The notes under the pieces are model-generated. The model was not told where the DNA came from. It saw only the letters and a list, made by a program, of their open reading frames with translations, and ran no database searches. This document shows positions 18,994 through 29,160 of a stretch of DNA of 64,000 bases, piece after piece. Numbering within the stretch: position 1 is the stretch's first letter; each line of letters starts with the position of its first letter. The translations under genes and the position numbers were made by a program. Source of the stretch: Cristatella mucedo (lineage: Eukaryota > Bryozoa > Phylactolaemata > Cristatellidae); NCBI GenBank assembly GCA_009760855.2, contig WPIO01000102.1, positions 1,426,001-1,490,000 of the forward strand. Direction: 5' to 3'.

Positions 18994-20736
18994 TGAATGC
19001 GGCTGATTTTTGTATATTTGGAAATTTTTTTTGCAATAGAATTCTGTGAATTAATAATCATAAATTGTACTTGAATTGTTGATAGTGTCGATTGATTTTT
19101 ATGGTGTATGTTGCTGAAATATTCTTAAATCTGCATGATGTGGCAATAAGCGATGTTTCCCATTAGGTTTTAGTGCCGGCAATATGTTTTGGTTTTTTGC
19201 GGTACATGATTTTTCTGGAATATGGATTGTTTGAAGTGATCTGCTTTGTATCTTCATTATCTTGTTATTATTATTTACTTCTTCTTCGCCAATATATATT
19301 AAACAATTTTCTTTATATGGCATTAATTTTTCAATATTAACGGCCAGAGATAAATTAGATTTATGGTGTTTGGCGCTGAAGTAAAAAATTTTATCTAAAG
19401 CAGTGCATAATTTTTCGCTGCATGCCTTTTATTTTTTGATTTTAACAATCTGCGTTTCGTCGCTTTCGCATTGTCTTCCATTTGCCTCTTCATCAATGCT
19501 GATTTCCATAACCGACAAACAGTCATGGCCAAGATATTTTTCCATCAAGCCAAAACTTCCATCGGCGCTCTGTTGTTTATTATTTGTGGCTATGTAATTC
19601 GAGCTTTAATTCGTTATTTTGGGTATTAAATCAACAAGCAATTCAAAGTACACATCTTCTTCATCCGGCAATTGTCTGAATAATTGCTCGTCATGCTGGC
19701 AATGCGGCTTAAGTGTTCTACTTGCAGCATGCTTAATTTTGTAGCAATTCATGCACGCAACTTTGTATCATTAATGTAATTAATACTAAAACAGTGAAGG
19801 CAAACATCATGCTAAAGATTTATCTGAAATTTCTGTAACTCACTTGCCGTTATCGGTGGAATAGTAATGTACGGTTGTCGTTAATAATATTTGATTGTAG
19901 GGCTGTAATTGTTCTATTTTTTAGGTGTATTTATTTTGATTTTTGCTAATTTTTATCGTTCTTGAGAATTTCTGCTATGTGATTTATGCGCTTGATTCAG
20001 AGCAGCAAGCTGCATGGGATGGGATTTTTTTATTTAGTATAAATAGTTAATGCTTGGTAATTAAAAAATATTAATAACAATAAAAATAGATTTGTTTGTG
20101 AGTCATGGTTTTTTTGATTTTGCATTGGTTTTAGGTATTCATAGCATTGCCTCCAAGATCGTAATTATTAGCTAGTCATTATATAGGCTGGTTTTGTCTT
20201 TTGTGGTGATGATTTGGTTTGTTTTGGGGGGGTCTTTGCTTGCTCTGCTAATCATTTTATTTCTATATATGAAAAATCAGCAGAAAGGTTCGTTTCTCGT
20301 CTGTAAGTTTTTATAAATTGCTTAATTTTAATATTTTTTTCATCATTCATTACATTCATATTATGAACAAATAACGGTTTATTTATTTAATTGACAAGCT
20401 TGATTATGTTTGTTGTGGCTTCTTCTGTGATTTGTTTGTTGTTCAGAGGTTTAATTTTTGTGCTTGATTGGTAGTTTTTTGCACTACCGATGATTAAACT
20501 TTAAGTTATTGCCGAGGTTATTATTGCTTAAAGTTATTGGCGAAATATGCAGTACCTATAGCTTTATTGTTTATGTCAATTATTTCTAGTAATTTCGTAG
20601 CTTCTAACGCAAAGCCTTAACCACGGAAATGATTTTATTTGCGGAGCCTTGGTTATAATTAATGCCGCTATGTGCTGTTTTTTTGATATTTTAGTCTGTT
20701 TTGAATTATTTATCATAAAAATTTTTATAATAAAAA
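18994..20736. other. Long gene-poor region with possible decayed minus-strand coding
   Basis: About 1.7 kb without an intact gene. Between about 19099 and 19755, minus-strand pieces in shifting frames have protein-like composition: a 43-codon piece starting MNCYKIKHAASR and ending LVDLIPKITN, then a GSFGLMEKYLGHDC piece, then a 74-codon piece starting MPYKENCLIYIG. I could not assign the parent gene. The remainder (19760-20736) shows nothing beyond a G run near 20226. Confidence 0.4.
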
Positions 20737-23673
20737 CTACAAAGAAACAACTATTGCGATAATGGCCATGGCTATGGCGCTCATGGCAGAAACAATTGCT
20801 ATAGTCATCGATTTTGTTGGTCTAATGTCTAAATTTTCCGCTATTTTATCGTAAGGGCCGCTAACTTTCCATTCGAAATTATTGAAGAGGTGGTTTTTTT
20901 GTAGCATAAAAAATATCGCTGGACCAAAAATTGGAAACTTTCTAATATCGAATTTATTTTTGTTGAGATAATTCAGTGCAAGTTTGCCATTCAATTCAAT
21001 ATTTTCTGTTTTTAGATTTACAGTTCCAGATCCACTGGCATCCAAAACATTAGATTTTACGTTAAATTTTTCTATATTAAATATTTTGTCTTGCAGATTG
21101 TATGTAAAATCAGTGATGGAGTTGTGGATTTTGATCGTATGGGCAGATCCTTCAGATTTGCCTTCTCCAATATCATAGCTAAATCCATCAAATTTCAGCT
21201 CTCCTGTTATAACTTTCGCTATTTTTTCTGCGGAAATTGTCACTATTCCATCTTTTAGCTTTTCATATCCACTTAAGCCAAAGGCTAACGCCAATTCTGC
21301 TGGATTTATTATTTTTGCGTAAACATTATCTCTATCGTCATTTTTATCGGAAATTAGTATTGTGGCATTTGCCAGTTCCTCGTTTTCTTCAATATTTGTC
21401 AACTTTGTGCTAAAGTGCAGGTTGTCAATATCTCCTTTTTCTAACTTTACTCCAAAGGTAAAATTAGAGAATAGTTTTTCATTATAGCCTTCTATAAATT
21501 TAACGTTTACGTGCCCATCAAGATCTATATCGCTAAACTCAAAAGAAGATGGTCCAGTAATATATTTAACAATTTCCCTCACTTTTTGGTAGTTGAATTT
21601 TTCTCCCTCTATTGTCAGTTCATATTGTAGATCTGCTGATTTGTTTATTTTTACAGTGCTGAGATTGCAAAATGGCATCTTGATTTGTTCTAGATTGGCA
21701 ATCATTTTAGATTTTAAAATCGAATCTTTATATATGTCAAAATTCATCGATCCAGCCAGATATGACTCATTGTTATCTAAATTTATTAATTTTATATTAC
21801 TTAGGTGCGCCATTCCATCTATAGATGATAGTTTTAGGTTGCTATCAAATTTTAATTGTAATTTTTCGTTGCTTTTTTTAATGATTTCCGGATTTTTTGG
21901 TATGCCAATTGCGATGTCGCCCAAATTAATGCTATATGATTGCATGGGGCTGTTTTTTTCTTTTGCAAAGTTAATATGCAGTTTTTCTTGATTGGAATTT
22001 ATTATATCGCTCTTAACGTTTTGTGCCGAGATGGCAACGGAATAAGATAGATTTTTGTATGAGTCAAAATCTTCCGCCGGAATGATTGCGTCAAAAATTG
22101 CCGTTGCGTCAAATGTGATCGTTGGATCAAGTTTTATTGTTTCTGGAGTTTTATTTAGCCATTTGGGAGCTGCCAGATTAAGGAGCCCATCTACCGCATT
22201 AGAGTTTGATGTTTTCAGTTGTGCTGTTATTTTTCCTCTTGTTTTGAAGGTATTGTCTTCTGTATATTTAATGTGTAAATCTTCAATGGTATTGTTATTC
22301 GTATCTGCAGTGCCAACAATGCTCCAACCATTGTTATTTACTTCTATGGCAATATTTCCATTTTCAAAAAACATGTTATTTATCCAAGGAATGCTTGCAT
22401 TTACATCCGTAGCAAGATATATTGTTTTGTGCTTTGTTTTTTTATGAGATGTGAATTCAAGTTGACTTTCTTTTATTTTCAATAAACCTGACTTAATATC
22501 TGTATATTTTAGAACTGATTTTTTTGTCTTAGCCATTTTATTTTTCAGATTCTCCAGCCCCGTTGTTATATCTGTAATTTTAATATAATCCATCGGACTG
22601 GTAGCAATTTTTAGCCTTCTGACCCCGTTGTATTCTTTTGAAATTGGTATTTCCCCGCTAATTTTTATTGCTCCAATGGAGCTTAAATCAAAAGTCGTTT
22701 CGCTTACTTTTAAAATATGCTCTGTTTGGTCATAATTGCCTGAAATTTTCATTTTTTCTAGATAAAATTGACTTTTATTGGAGAGATTTTGTAGTAGAAG
22801 TTTGCTTGCCGATTCTGCGGTAAAAGCCAATTCACGATTGCTAAAAGGATAAATTTCCAGTGTAAAATTTATTGGAATTAACCCCATCTTCCAATTTAGC
22901 TGTTTTTCTAACATTTCGTTGATTGGCATTCTGGTTTCCGATAGTTCAAGATTGTTAAGTGCAATAATGCATCCATACTCTTGTTTATTTTCCGTTCTGC
23001 AATTTAGATCAAGGACTGCCGTGCTGTTTGGCTGTTTTAGTTTGCTTTTAACTGAAACAGCCCTTTGATTTGCTTGATTTTGTTGTTCCAAATGAATTAC
23101 CGTATCTTGAAAATTAAAAATTTTTACCTGGCCATTATTTTCAAAATCAAATACAACATTGCCAATATATAGATCGTTTTCTATATGTAGTTGCTGTATT
23201 TTTTTAATCGCTAGCGATATTTTTCTGTATATATTGTTAATGCTTACATCAGCAGAAAAGTCTTCATTTTTTGTACTGTTTTGTTTGTTGGATATTTTAA
23301 TTTGTTGAATTGGTGGGATGTGTAGCTTTTTTTCTTTTGCCAATATAAAATTGATTGGAATGGCAATTTGTAGCTCGTCAATTTTTATATACGATGTTGA
23401 ATTTTTTTGCTCTAATTTTAGTTCGTAAACAATAAAGTTTAGGTTGTGCTGCATGTTGAAAAGCAACCCCCTTGTTTTAATTGATTTAAAACTTAGTTTC
23501 GTATCTTTTAGCTCTAGTATATGAAACTTTTCATCCAAAAAATTTACAGCATTTGTCCAGTCCAAATCATCAAAGATAACCACTATCAATAGTGCTGATA
23601 TTGCAATCAAAATGGTGATAAAAGCCATGGCTATATATCGTGTTAGAGATTTGATTGTTGCAAGAATTATCAT
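20737..23673 (-). CDS. AsmA/YhdP-like large envelope protein
   Basis: The 978-residue product has an N-terminal membrane helix (about residues 10-32), then ~900 residues of repeating beta-strand segments. The C-terminal part has features of the AsmA family, for example LDASGSGTVNLKTENIELNGKL, and resembles the DUF3971/YhdP C-terminus (FPIFGPAIFFMLQ near residues 890-920). A second hydrophobic helix ends the protein (about residues 955-975). AsmA-family proteins are thought to be bridge-like lipid carriers between the inner and outer membranes. It is on the minus strand downstream of terC with a ~95-base gap. Exact subfamily is not certain. Confidence 0.7.
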   Translation of the reverse strand: MIILATIKSLTRYIAMAFITILIAISALLIVVIFDDLDWTNAVNFLDEKFHILELKDTKLSFKSIKTRGLLFNMQHNLNFIVYELKLEQKNSTSYIKIDELQIAIPINFILAKEKKLHIPPIQQIKISNKQNSTKNEDFSADVSINNIYRKISLAIKKIQQLHIENDLYIGNVVFDFENNGQVKIFNFQDTVIHLEQQNQANQRAVSVKSKLKQPNSTAVLDLNCRTENKQEYGCIIALNNLELSETRMPINEMLEKQLNWKMGLIPINFTLEIYPFSNRELAFTAESASKLLLQNLSNKSQFYLEKMKISGNYDQTEHILKVSETTFDLSSIGAIKISGEIPISKEYNGVRRLKIATSPMDYIKITDITTGLENLKNKMAKTKKSVLKYTDIKSGLLKIKESQLEFTSHKKTKHKTIYLATDVNASIPWINNMFFENGNIAIEVNNNGWSIVGTADTNNNTIEDLHIKYTEDNTFKTRGKITAQLKTSNSNAVDGLLNLAAPKWLNKTPETIKLDPTITFDATAIFDAIIPAEDFDSYKNLSYSVAISAQNVKSDIINSNQEKLHINFAKEKNSPMQSYSINLGDIAIGIPKNPEIIKKSNEKLQLKFDSNLKLSSIDGMAHLSNIKLINLDNNESYLAGSMNFDIYKDSILKSKMIANLEQIKMPFCNLSTVKINKSADLQYELTIEGEKFNYQKVREIVKYITGPSSFEFSDIDLDGHVNVKFIEGYNEKLFSNFTFGVKLEKGDIDNLHFSTKLTNIEENEELANATILISDKNDDRDNVYAKIINPAELALAFGLSGYEKLKDGIVTISAEKIAKVITGELKFDGFSYDIGEGKSEGSAHTIKIHNSITDFTYNLQDKIFNIEKFNVKSNVLDASGSGTVNLKTENIELNGKLALNYLNKNKFDIRKFPIFGPAIFFMLQKNHLFNNFEWKVSGPYDKIAENLDIRPTKSMTIAIVSAMSAIAMAIIAIVVSL

Positions 23674-23769
23674 TTTCAGGCGGCACTTATTTTATCTTTT
23701 GAGCGCTTATTTCGCTGATCAGAGCTATGTTGTTTATTTTGATTGCTTTTTAACAAAAAATGTCTCATT

Positions 23770-24750
23770 TTATTTGCTTTTTTTTCTAACACTAATATAG
23801 GTATAGACAATCATCGATATTATTGCGGTGCAAGATACCAGTAAGCTTAAATTAATAGTAATTATTTCTCCAAAAATTGCATTGATAATCATTTTTGCTC
23901 CAATAAAAAAAAGCAAAAAAGCCAAACCGTACTCTAAATGTGGAGCCATTTGCATTATGTTTTGCAGAGCAACGTACATAGATCTAAGACCCAATACCGC
24001 AAAAAGATTGGATGTATAGATTAAAAAACTGTCTTGCGTTATTGTTAAAATTGCCGGAATGGAATCGACGGCGCATACTATATCGGCCACGATAATCATG
24101 ATAGTTGCCATAAGATTTTTGGTGCCAAAAATCTTCCCATTAAGAATGGTGTACATTCCGCAGTTTGGTGCATCAATATCTTTAATACGAAATATTTTTT
24201 TTACCGTTTTGCTGATTTTGCCGTTTAGAATATTATGATGATCTGCGTCTCCATGTTTTGCATGCATTATTATATTCATGGCTGCGTTTAGTAGGATAAA
24301 GGCAAAAATTAGCACTATCCATTGATATTTTTGCACCAAAGTTGCACCAATGGCAATAAAAATCATACGTAAAATCATTGTCATTAAAACGCCAATCGAT
24401 ATTATTTTTGGCAGGTTTTTTGCCTCGATGTTGCATGACTTTACGATAAGTAAAAAAATGAACACGTTGTCTACGCTTAAAGAATATTCTAGCAAATATC
24501 CAGTGGTAAAAATTGCCGCATCTCTTGCTCCCCTTGTAAGTAAAATAAAGATTGCAAAGGCTCCGGCCAATGCAGCATAAAGGCCAGTGTTTATGGCGGC
24601 TTTTTTAAATCCTCCCTTGCCGTGTCTAACATTTCCTAGAACAAAAAAGTCCATAAATACCAAAATTCCCGTTATGGCAAAAAGACCAACAATTCCAGAC
24701 CAAGAAAGAGAATGACTGGTGGTGTTTGCGGTGTTTGCGAGATCTAGCAT
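23770..24750 (-). CDS. TerC/Alx-family membrane protein
   Basis: The 326-residue product has about eight or nine membrane helices and the family signatures EYSLSVDNVFIFLLI, FAFILLNAAMNIIM, ADIVCAVDSIPAILTI with the conserved acidic residues, and a LGLRSMYVAL segment. TerC and Alx proteins are integral membrane proteins linked to manganese export during protein secretion and to tellurite resistance. It begins seven bases before the end of zapA, so it is translationally coupled. All conserved Asp residues that I could identify in the membrane are present. Confidence 0.88.
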   Translation of the reverse strand: MLDLANTANTTSHSLSWSGIVGLFAITGILVFMDFFVLGNVRHGKGGFKKAAINTGLYAALAGAFAIFILLTRGARDAAIFTTGYLLEYSLSVDNVFIFLLIVKSCNIEAKNLPKIISIGVLMTMILRMIFIAIGATLVQKYQWIVLIFAFILLNAAMNIIMHAKHGDADHHNILNGKISKTVKKIFRIKDIDAPNCGMYTILNGKIFGTKNLMATIMIIVADIVCAVDSIPAILTITQDSFLIYTSNLFAVLGLRSMYVALQNIMQMAPHLEYGLAFLLFFIGAKMIINAIFGEIITINLSLLVSCTAIISMIVYTYISVRKKSK

Positions 24751-25058
24751 GAAGTACTGGATAATGATTGATTTTGCAGAAATGAATTTATTTTCTGTAT
24801 TTTTTCTTTAATATTGCTCAATTCCTTATGTATTTGCATTTGATTTTCTTCTGGATTTTGGCATTTTTTTACTCGCTCCAGTAGGTTCATGGCCGTTATA
24901 ACTAAAAGATTTTCATCTGACAGTTTTCTATTTTGAAGTGCACTATTGTTTACAATATAGTTTAGCTCGTTTGCTAGGCTTAAAATGCCGTCAGATTCCG
25001 ATGGATCGCAAAGTAAAGTATATACTTTTTTGCCAACGGAAAAATTTAATTCTTTCAT
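24744..25058 (-). CDS. zapA: Cell division protein ZapA-like
   Basis: The 104-residue product matches the ZapA pattern: a short N-terminal beta pair with KKVYTLLCDPSESDGILSLANELN, then SDENLLVITAMNLLERV, then a C-terminal coiled coil. ZapA binds FtsZ and stabilises the Z ring. It precedes terC with a seven-base overlap. In many proteobacteria zapA is near ssrS (6S RNA), but I could not recognise one here. Confidence 0.75.
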   Translation of the reverse strand: MKELNFSVGKKVYTLLCDPSESDGILSLANELNYIVNNSALQNRKLSDENLLVITAMNLLERVKKCQNPEENQMQIHKELSNIKEKIQKINSFLQNQSLSSTSC

Positions 25059-25542
25059 TTCTTTTTAATAACAGCCGAAATTGCAAACCAACAGAGCAAT
25101 TTTCTAAATAGGTGCAAGATATTTTGCAAGTAAATTCAAATAAATTGTTAATATTTTTATATTATATATTTCCGCGTTAATGCCCATATTGGACAATGGC
25201 GACTTGATGTGGAATGTTGGTGTGTTTTTGTTTTATGTGGGCTTTGATGTTGTAGGCTTTGTGCGCAATTATAGCAGCAATGTCTTTTATGTCTTTTTGC
25301 CATTGAGCTGTTTTATGGTGGATGTTTTGCTATATTTTCTTTTTTTGTAGTTTATTTTGACTGCTTTTTTGGTTTTGATTGGCAAAATTTTTACAGCGAA
25401 AAGTCATTTCCTTGGATGTTTTCTGTGGTTGTTTTTCTCTCAGAAATGGATAAATTGGGGCGGAAAATAAGCATATTTTTTATCAATTAAATCTATGTTA
25501 TTTATTTCGGATTAATTATTAATTTCGTTAGATGAAGATTGC
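25059..25542. other. Intergenic region, no gene seen
   Basis: About 480 bases of AT-rich sequence between the divergent zapA and the end of glmS. An ATTTTGCAAG stretch at 25121-25130 (CTTGCAAAAT on the minus strand), about 65 bases before zapA, could be part of its promoter. No coding frame is convincing. Confidence 0.5.
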
Positions 25543-25592
25543 AAAAAAAATAGTAATAAATCAACAATGACAGTCATCTTGCTTTATTACTA
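25543..25592 (-). terminator. Rho-independent terminator of glmS
   Basis: On the minus strand, TAGTAATAAA (25592-25583, containing the glmS stop) pairs perfectly with TTTATTACTA (25560-25551), and eight T residues follow (25550-25543). The loop holds a second inner pair, ATGAC/GTCAT. The stem overlaps the stop codon. Confidence 0.85.
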
Positions 25593-27428
25593 TTCTACCG
25601 TTACGGATTTTGCTAAATTCCTTGGCCTATCTACGTTGTTTCCTAGGCATGATGCAATGTGATATGCTATCAGCTGAACTGCAGCTATTGCGGATAGAAA
25701 TTCTGGTAAAGATTCAACCTCCGGCAGAGCTATATGGTGCTTAATTTTTTTGGCTTTTTCTCCAAGCTTCTCTAGTATGTGGTTTTTTGAAATCAACACA
25801 ACTGAACCTTTTCTGCTCATAACTTCTTCAATATTTGAAAGATTTCTTTCAATGTGACGATCATCTGGAACTATCGCAAAAACTGTCACTTTTTCATCAA
25901 TCAACGCCAGCGAGCCATGCTTAAGCTCTCCAGCATGAATGCCTTCTGTACTAACATATGAAAGTTCCTTCAATTTTAGTGCCGCCTCCATTGCCAAAGC
26001 AAATCCAAGCTCTCTGCCTATAAAGAGAAAACTTTTTGAGCCGCAAACTTCTTTTGCTACAAGGGATATTTTGTTGTTTTGCAAAAGAGACCTCATTCCG
26101 TTTTCAATTCCCAAAAGTTTGCAAGAATCTTGTATTTTGTGCTGTTTTTTGCAGTTAAATATGTTTTGTCCTAGCGTAAAAATTGCCAACAATTGTGCAG
26201 TGAATGTTTTTGTGGCAGCCACTCCCACCTCTACTCCTGCATTGCATTGAATTGTTGTTTCACAAAGAGTTCCCATGGTGCTATTTGGGGTATTTGTAAT
26301 TGCTAAAAACTTGCATTTATTGTTTTTTAGTGTGGAAATTAGCACCACTCCATCTCGAGTTTCTCCAGATTGCGATATTAATACGTATAAAGTTTTATCG
26401 CCATCCCAAATCATTTCCCTGGAAAGCACGTCTGAAGCCACATAGGCTTGAGAGGCTAGTTTGTAGTTTTTTTCAAAATAATAAACTCCACTAAGAGCGG
26501 CATTATAGGAGCTACCTGAGGCTATAAATATAATTTTAGATATATTTTCAAGGTTTTTGATACTTTCCTGTATGGTAAGTATCCCATCGCTATCTGTGTA
26601 TTTTGCAACAAATTTTGCTATCATTTCTGGTTGCTGAAATATTTCTTTTAGAGTATAGGAATCATATCCACCCATATCGTTAGCCAATTCTGGTTGACTT
26701 GGAACAACGTGAACACTTCGTTCAGCCTCCAATTGATTATTTATCACAGATATATTTCCTATTTTATCCATTGTCATATAAACCAAATCTCCATCTATCA
26801 GTTTAATGTACTTCAAAACTTCAGATGGAAAAGATACGATATCGGAAGATGCAATTATGGTGTCCATGTTGTCGCTATAGCCAATCACCAACGGAGCGCC
26901 ATTTTTTGCTACACCCAAAAAGTGATCACAATCCTTGAAAAGTGCAATTATTGCAAATGATCCTTTCAATTTTGCTATCGCTGCAGCAAAGGCATCAACT
27001 TTTGTATATTTTTGAGAGAGAAACCAGTCTATCAACATGACAATCACTTCAGAATCTGTATCAGTTTTGGATTTATATCCATTGTTGACAAGCTCGTTCA
27101 TCAATTCTGCATAATTATCTATCATGCCGTTATGAACAACTGCTACTTTTTCCGTATATTGTGGGTGTGCATTTGCCTCATTAACTTCCCCGTGTGTTGC
27201 CCATCTTGTGTGGGCTATTGCTGCCTTTGATTCTAATTGCGAAATAGGGTCAGATTTTATTTCCGCTATGTTTTTTATTGTTTTTTTGATTTTTATCGAG
27301 CCTTCACTGTTAACTGCAATTCCAGCCGAATCGTAGCCGCGATATTCAAGCTTTGATATCGCCTCTATGGCAGATTGTGTCGTTATTGCACTTCTGGTTC
27401 CAGATAATATACCAACTATACCGCACAT
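25590..27428 (-). CDS. glmS: Glutamine-fructose-6-phosphate aminotransferase
   Basis: The 612-residue product starts MCGIVGIL with the N-terminal nucleophile Cys2, followed by the class II glutamine amidotransferase domain (AHTRWATHGEVNEANAHP, HNGMIDNY). Two SIS domains follow, with IASGSSYNAALSGVYYFE and a CSxS-like SQSGETRDGV. It ends NLAKSVTVE, the universal GlmS C-terminus. It makes glucosamine-6-phosphate for peptidoglycan and lipid A. The length is standard and it appears complete. It follows icd by 16 bases on the same strand and ends in a clear intrinsic terminator. Confidence 0.98.
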   Translation of the reverse strand: MCGIVGILSGTRSAITTQSAIEAISKLEYRGYDSAGIAVNSEGSIKIKKTIKNIAEIKSDPISQLESKAAIAHTRWATHGEVNEANAHPQYTEKVAVVHNGMIDNYAELMNELVNNGYKSKTDTDSEVIVMLIDWFLSQKYTKVDAFAAAIAKLKGSFAIIALFKDCDHFLGVAKNGAPLVIGYSDNMDTIIASSDIVSFPSEVLKYIKLIDGDLVYMTMDKIGNISVINNQLEAERSVHVVPSQPELANDMGGYDSYTLKEIFQQPEMIAKFVAKYTDSDGILTIQESIKNLENISKIIFIASGSSYNAALSGVYYFEKNYKLASQAYVASDVLSREMIWDGDKTLYVLISQSGETRDGVVLISTLKNNKCKFLAITNTPNSTMGTLCETTIQCNAGVEVGVAATKTFTAQLLAIFTLGQNIFNCKKQHKIQDSCKLLGIENGMRSLLQNNKISLVAKEVCGSKSFLFIGRELGFALAMEAALKLKELSYVSTEGIHAGELKHGSLALIDEKVTVFAIVPDDRHIERNLSNIEEVMSRKGSVVLISKNHILEKLGEKAKKIKHHIALPEVESLPEFLSAIAAVQLIAYHIASCLGNNVDRPRNLAKSVTVE

Positions 27429-27444
27429 GATTTTCTTTAATAAA

Positions 27445-28953
27445 TTACGAGCCTTGATGCAGGCTAAAGCCTTTTATATCATTAAAATTATATAGATTTT
27501 CTGTCTTTACGACGTCTATGTTGGCCAAAATTAATTCCTGCAATAGAGCTAAAATGTCTGTTTGCTCTATGCTATCTCCTGTTTTATTGGATAAAAACCT
27601 ACAACACCAACTATCTCCATGAAATTGCTCAGCACCTTCGTTAGGATAGCATTGTAGACCCTTGTATGAAACTGCAGATAGACCCAATTTTAGCCCCTTA
27701 TCTTTAATTGCAGTTACAATTGTATTTCCCATTATTAGTCCATTGGTTAGCTTGTCGATAAAAATATCCACACCGCAAAGTTGTTTTTTTTCCTGATTGG
27801 ATATGCTTACCAAGAAGGTTGCGTTGTCTGGATTTGCATATCCGTCAAACTCAAAATCATCATTTACAATTGCTGCTGGTAGAATTTCTGGTATCTTGCC
27901 TAGAGATTTGATTATTGCCTCGCCAAATTCTTTAGTGCCTAAAATATTCTTTGTATGACAGTTGTTTTTGGCAACATCTGGAGTATGGTTTCCCTGCTCT
28001 ATGTTATATAGGATGCTATTTTTTATTAGTGCCGCGGTGGAGCATTGGCCAATATGATTAAGCATTTCAACTGCAGCCATTAGCAATGCGGTTGGATTTG
28101 CTCTGTTTTGACCGACCATTGTTGGAGCTGAGCCGTGAATTGCTTCAAACATTGAATACTCTCTGCCTATGTTGCTACTTCCGCCAAGTCCTACAGATCC
28201 AGTCATTTCCGCCACTACGTCAGATATTACATCTCCATACAGATTTAAAGTTACAACTACATCAAAATTTTCTGGAACTGTGGCCAATCTGGCAGTCCCT
28301 ATATCTAAAATATAGTGCTCTTTAATTATTTCTGGATATTCTGGAGAAATTTCGTCAAAAACTTTGTGAAAAAGACCGTCAGTCATTTTCATGATGTTGT
28401 CTTTCGTGAGGCATGTTATTTTTTTTCTGTTGTTTTTTCGTGCGTATTCAAATGCGTATCTAACTATTTTTTCGCAACCAGAGCGGGTTATTAATTTGAT
28501 GTCATGGTAGGCATCTTGGCTTTGTCTGTACTCTATGCCAGCATAAAGATCTTCTTCATTTTCTCGCACTACAACAACATCTATGAAAGAAAATTTAGTG
28601 GGAATAAAGGGTGCGTAGGCCACGCATGGTCTGATGTTTGCATAAAGAGAAAGGGCTTTTCTTAGGGTGACATTTAGGCTTTTATATCCGCTGCCTTGTG
28701 GAGTGGTAATGGGAGCCTTAAGAAAAACCTTATTTCTTTTAATTATTTCCCAAGAATAATCTGGAATGCCAGAGCTGTAGCCTTTTTTATAAAAAGCCTC
28801 ACCAACCTCAACTGTTTCAATTTTTATTCTTGCTTCTGCGTGACGTAAAACATTCAAGGTTACTTCCATTATTTCTGGGCCAATTCCATCTCCATATGCA
28901 ACTGTTACAGGAACATAATTAACGGATTCTTTGGATGTATTTAAAAATCTCAT
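27445..28953 (-). CDS. icd: Isocitrate dehydrogenase, Rickettsia-type with C-terminal extension
   Basis: From the ATG at 28953 the product (about 502 residues) has the isocitrate/isopropylmalate dehydrogenase fold. Motifs are AYGDGIGPEIM near the start, a substrate-binding SLNVTLRKALSLYANIRP, ENEEDLYAGIEY, a Thr-Arg-containing LITRSGCEKIVRYAFEYA, LYGDVISDVVAEMTG, and EAIHGSAPTMVGQNRANPT. About 150 additional C-terminal residues are present, as in the ~480-residue enzymes of Rickettsia and Thermus. It oxidises isocitrate to 2-oxoglutarate in the TCA cycle. The ATG at 28953 is preferred to the TTG at 28965. It leads the icd-glmS pair. Confidence 0.9.
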   Translation of the reverse strand: MRFLNTSKESVNYVPVTVAYGDGIGPEIMEVTLNVLRHAEARIKIETVEVGEAFYKKGYSSGIPDYSWEIIKRNKVFLKAPITTPQGSGYKSLNVTLRKALSLYANIRPCVAYAPFIPTKFSFIDVVVVRENEEDLYAGIEYRQSQDAYHDIKLITRSGCEKIVRYAFEYARKNNRKKITCLTKDNIMKMTDGLFHKVFDEISPEYPEIIKEHYILDIGTARLATVPENFDVVVTLNLYGDVISDVVAEMTGSVGLGGSSNIGREYSMFEAIHGSAPTMVGQNRANPTALLMAAVEMLNHIGQCSTAALIKNSILYNIEQGNHTPDVAKNNCHTKNILGTKEFGEAIIKSLGKIPEILPAAIVNDDFEFDGYANPDNATFLVSISNQEKKQLCGVDIFIDKLTNGLIMGNTIVTAIKDKGLKLGLSAVSYKGLQCYPNEGAEQFHGDSWCCRFLSNKTGDSIEQTDILALLQELILANIDVVKTENLYNFNDIKGFSLHQGS

Positions 28954-29160
28954 AGATAAATGCAAATGATTTTAACTCTGGAACGATCGGCTGCGTAATG
29001 CAGAAACTAAAAATATCTTTTAATTTGCAAGTTATTTTTTTTTACTTTGAGTTGATTCTTGTTGCTCTTTCTTTAAATAAAAATTGTCTGCCATAAAACA
29101 TCTTTAGGTGGAATATTTTCTTTGGATTGGCTCTATATTTGGTTCTATAGTTATTGTAAT

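Noticed and set aside
20226-20232. Seven-G run in the 19-20.7 kb gap
   Set aside because: A single short run with no paired structure or neighbouring gene is too weak to interpret.
24744-25589. 6S RNA near zapA
   Set aside because: The location fits the common arrangement, but I could not recognise the conserved 6S bulge structure in the sequence.
26694-27230. Plus-strand frames opposite glmS
   Set aside because: They lie wholly within glmS on the other strand and have no signature.
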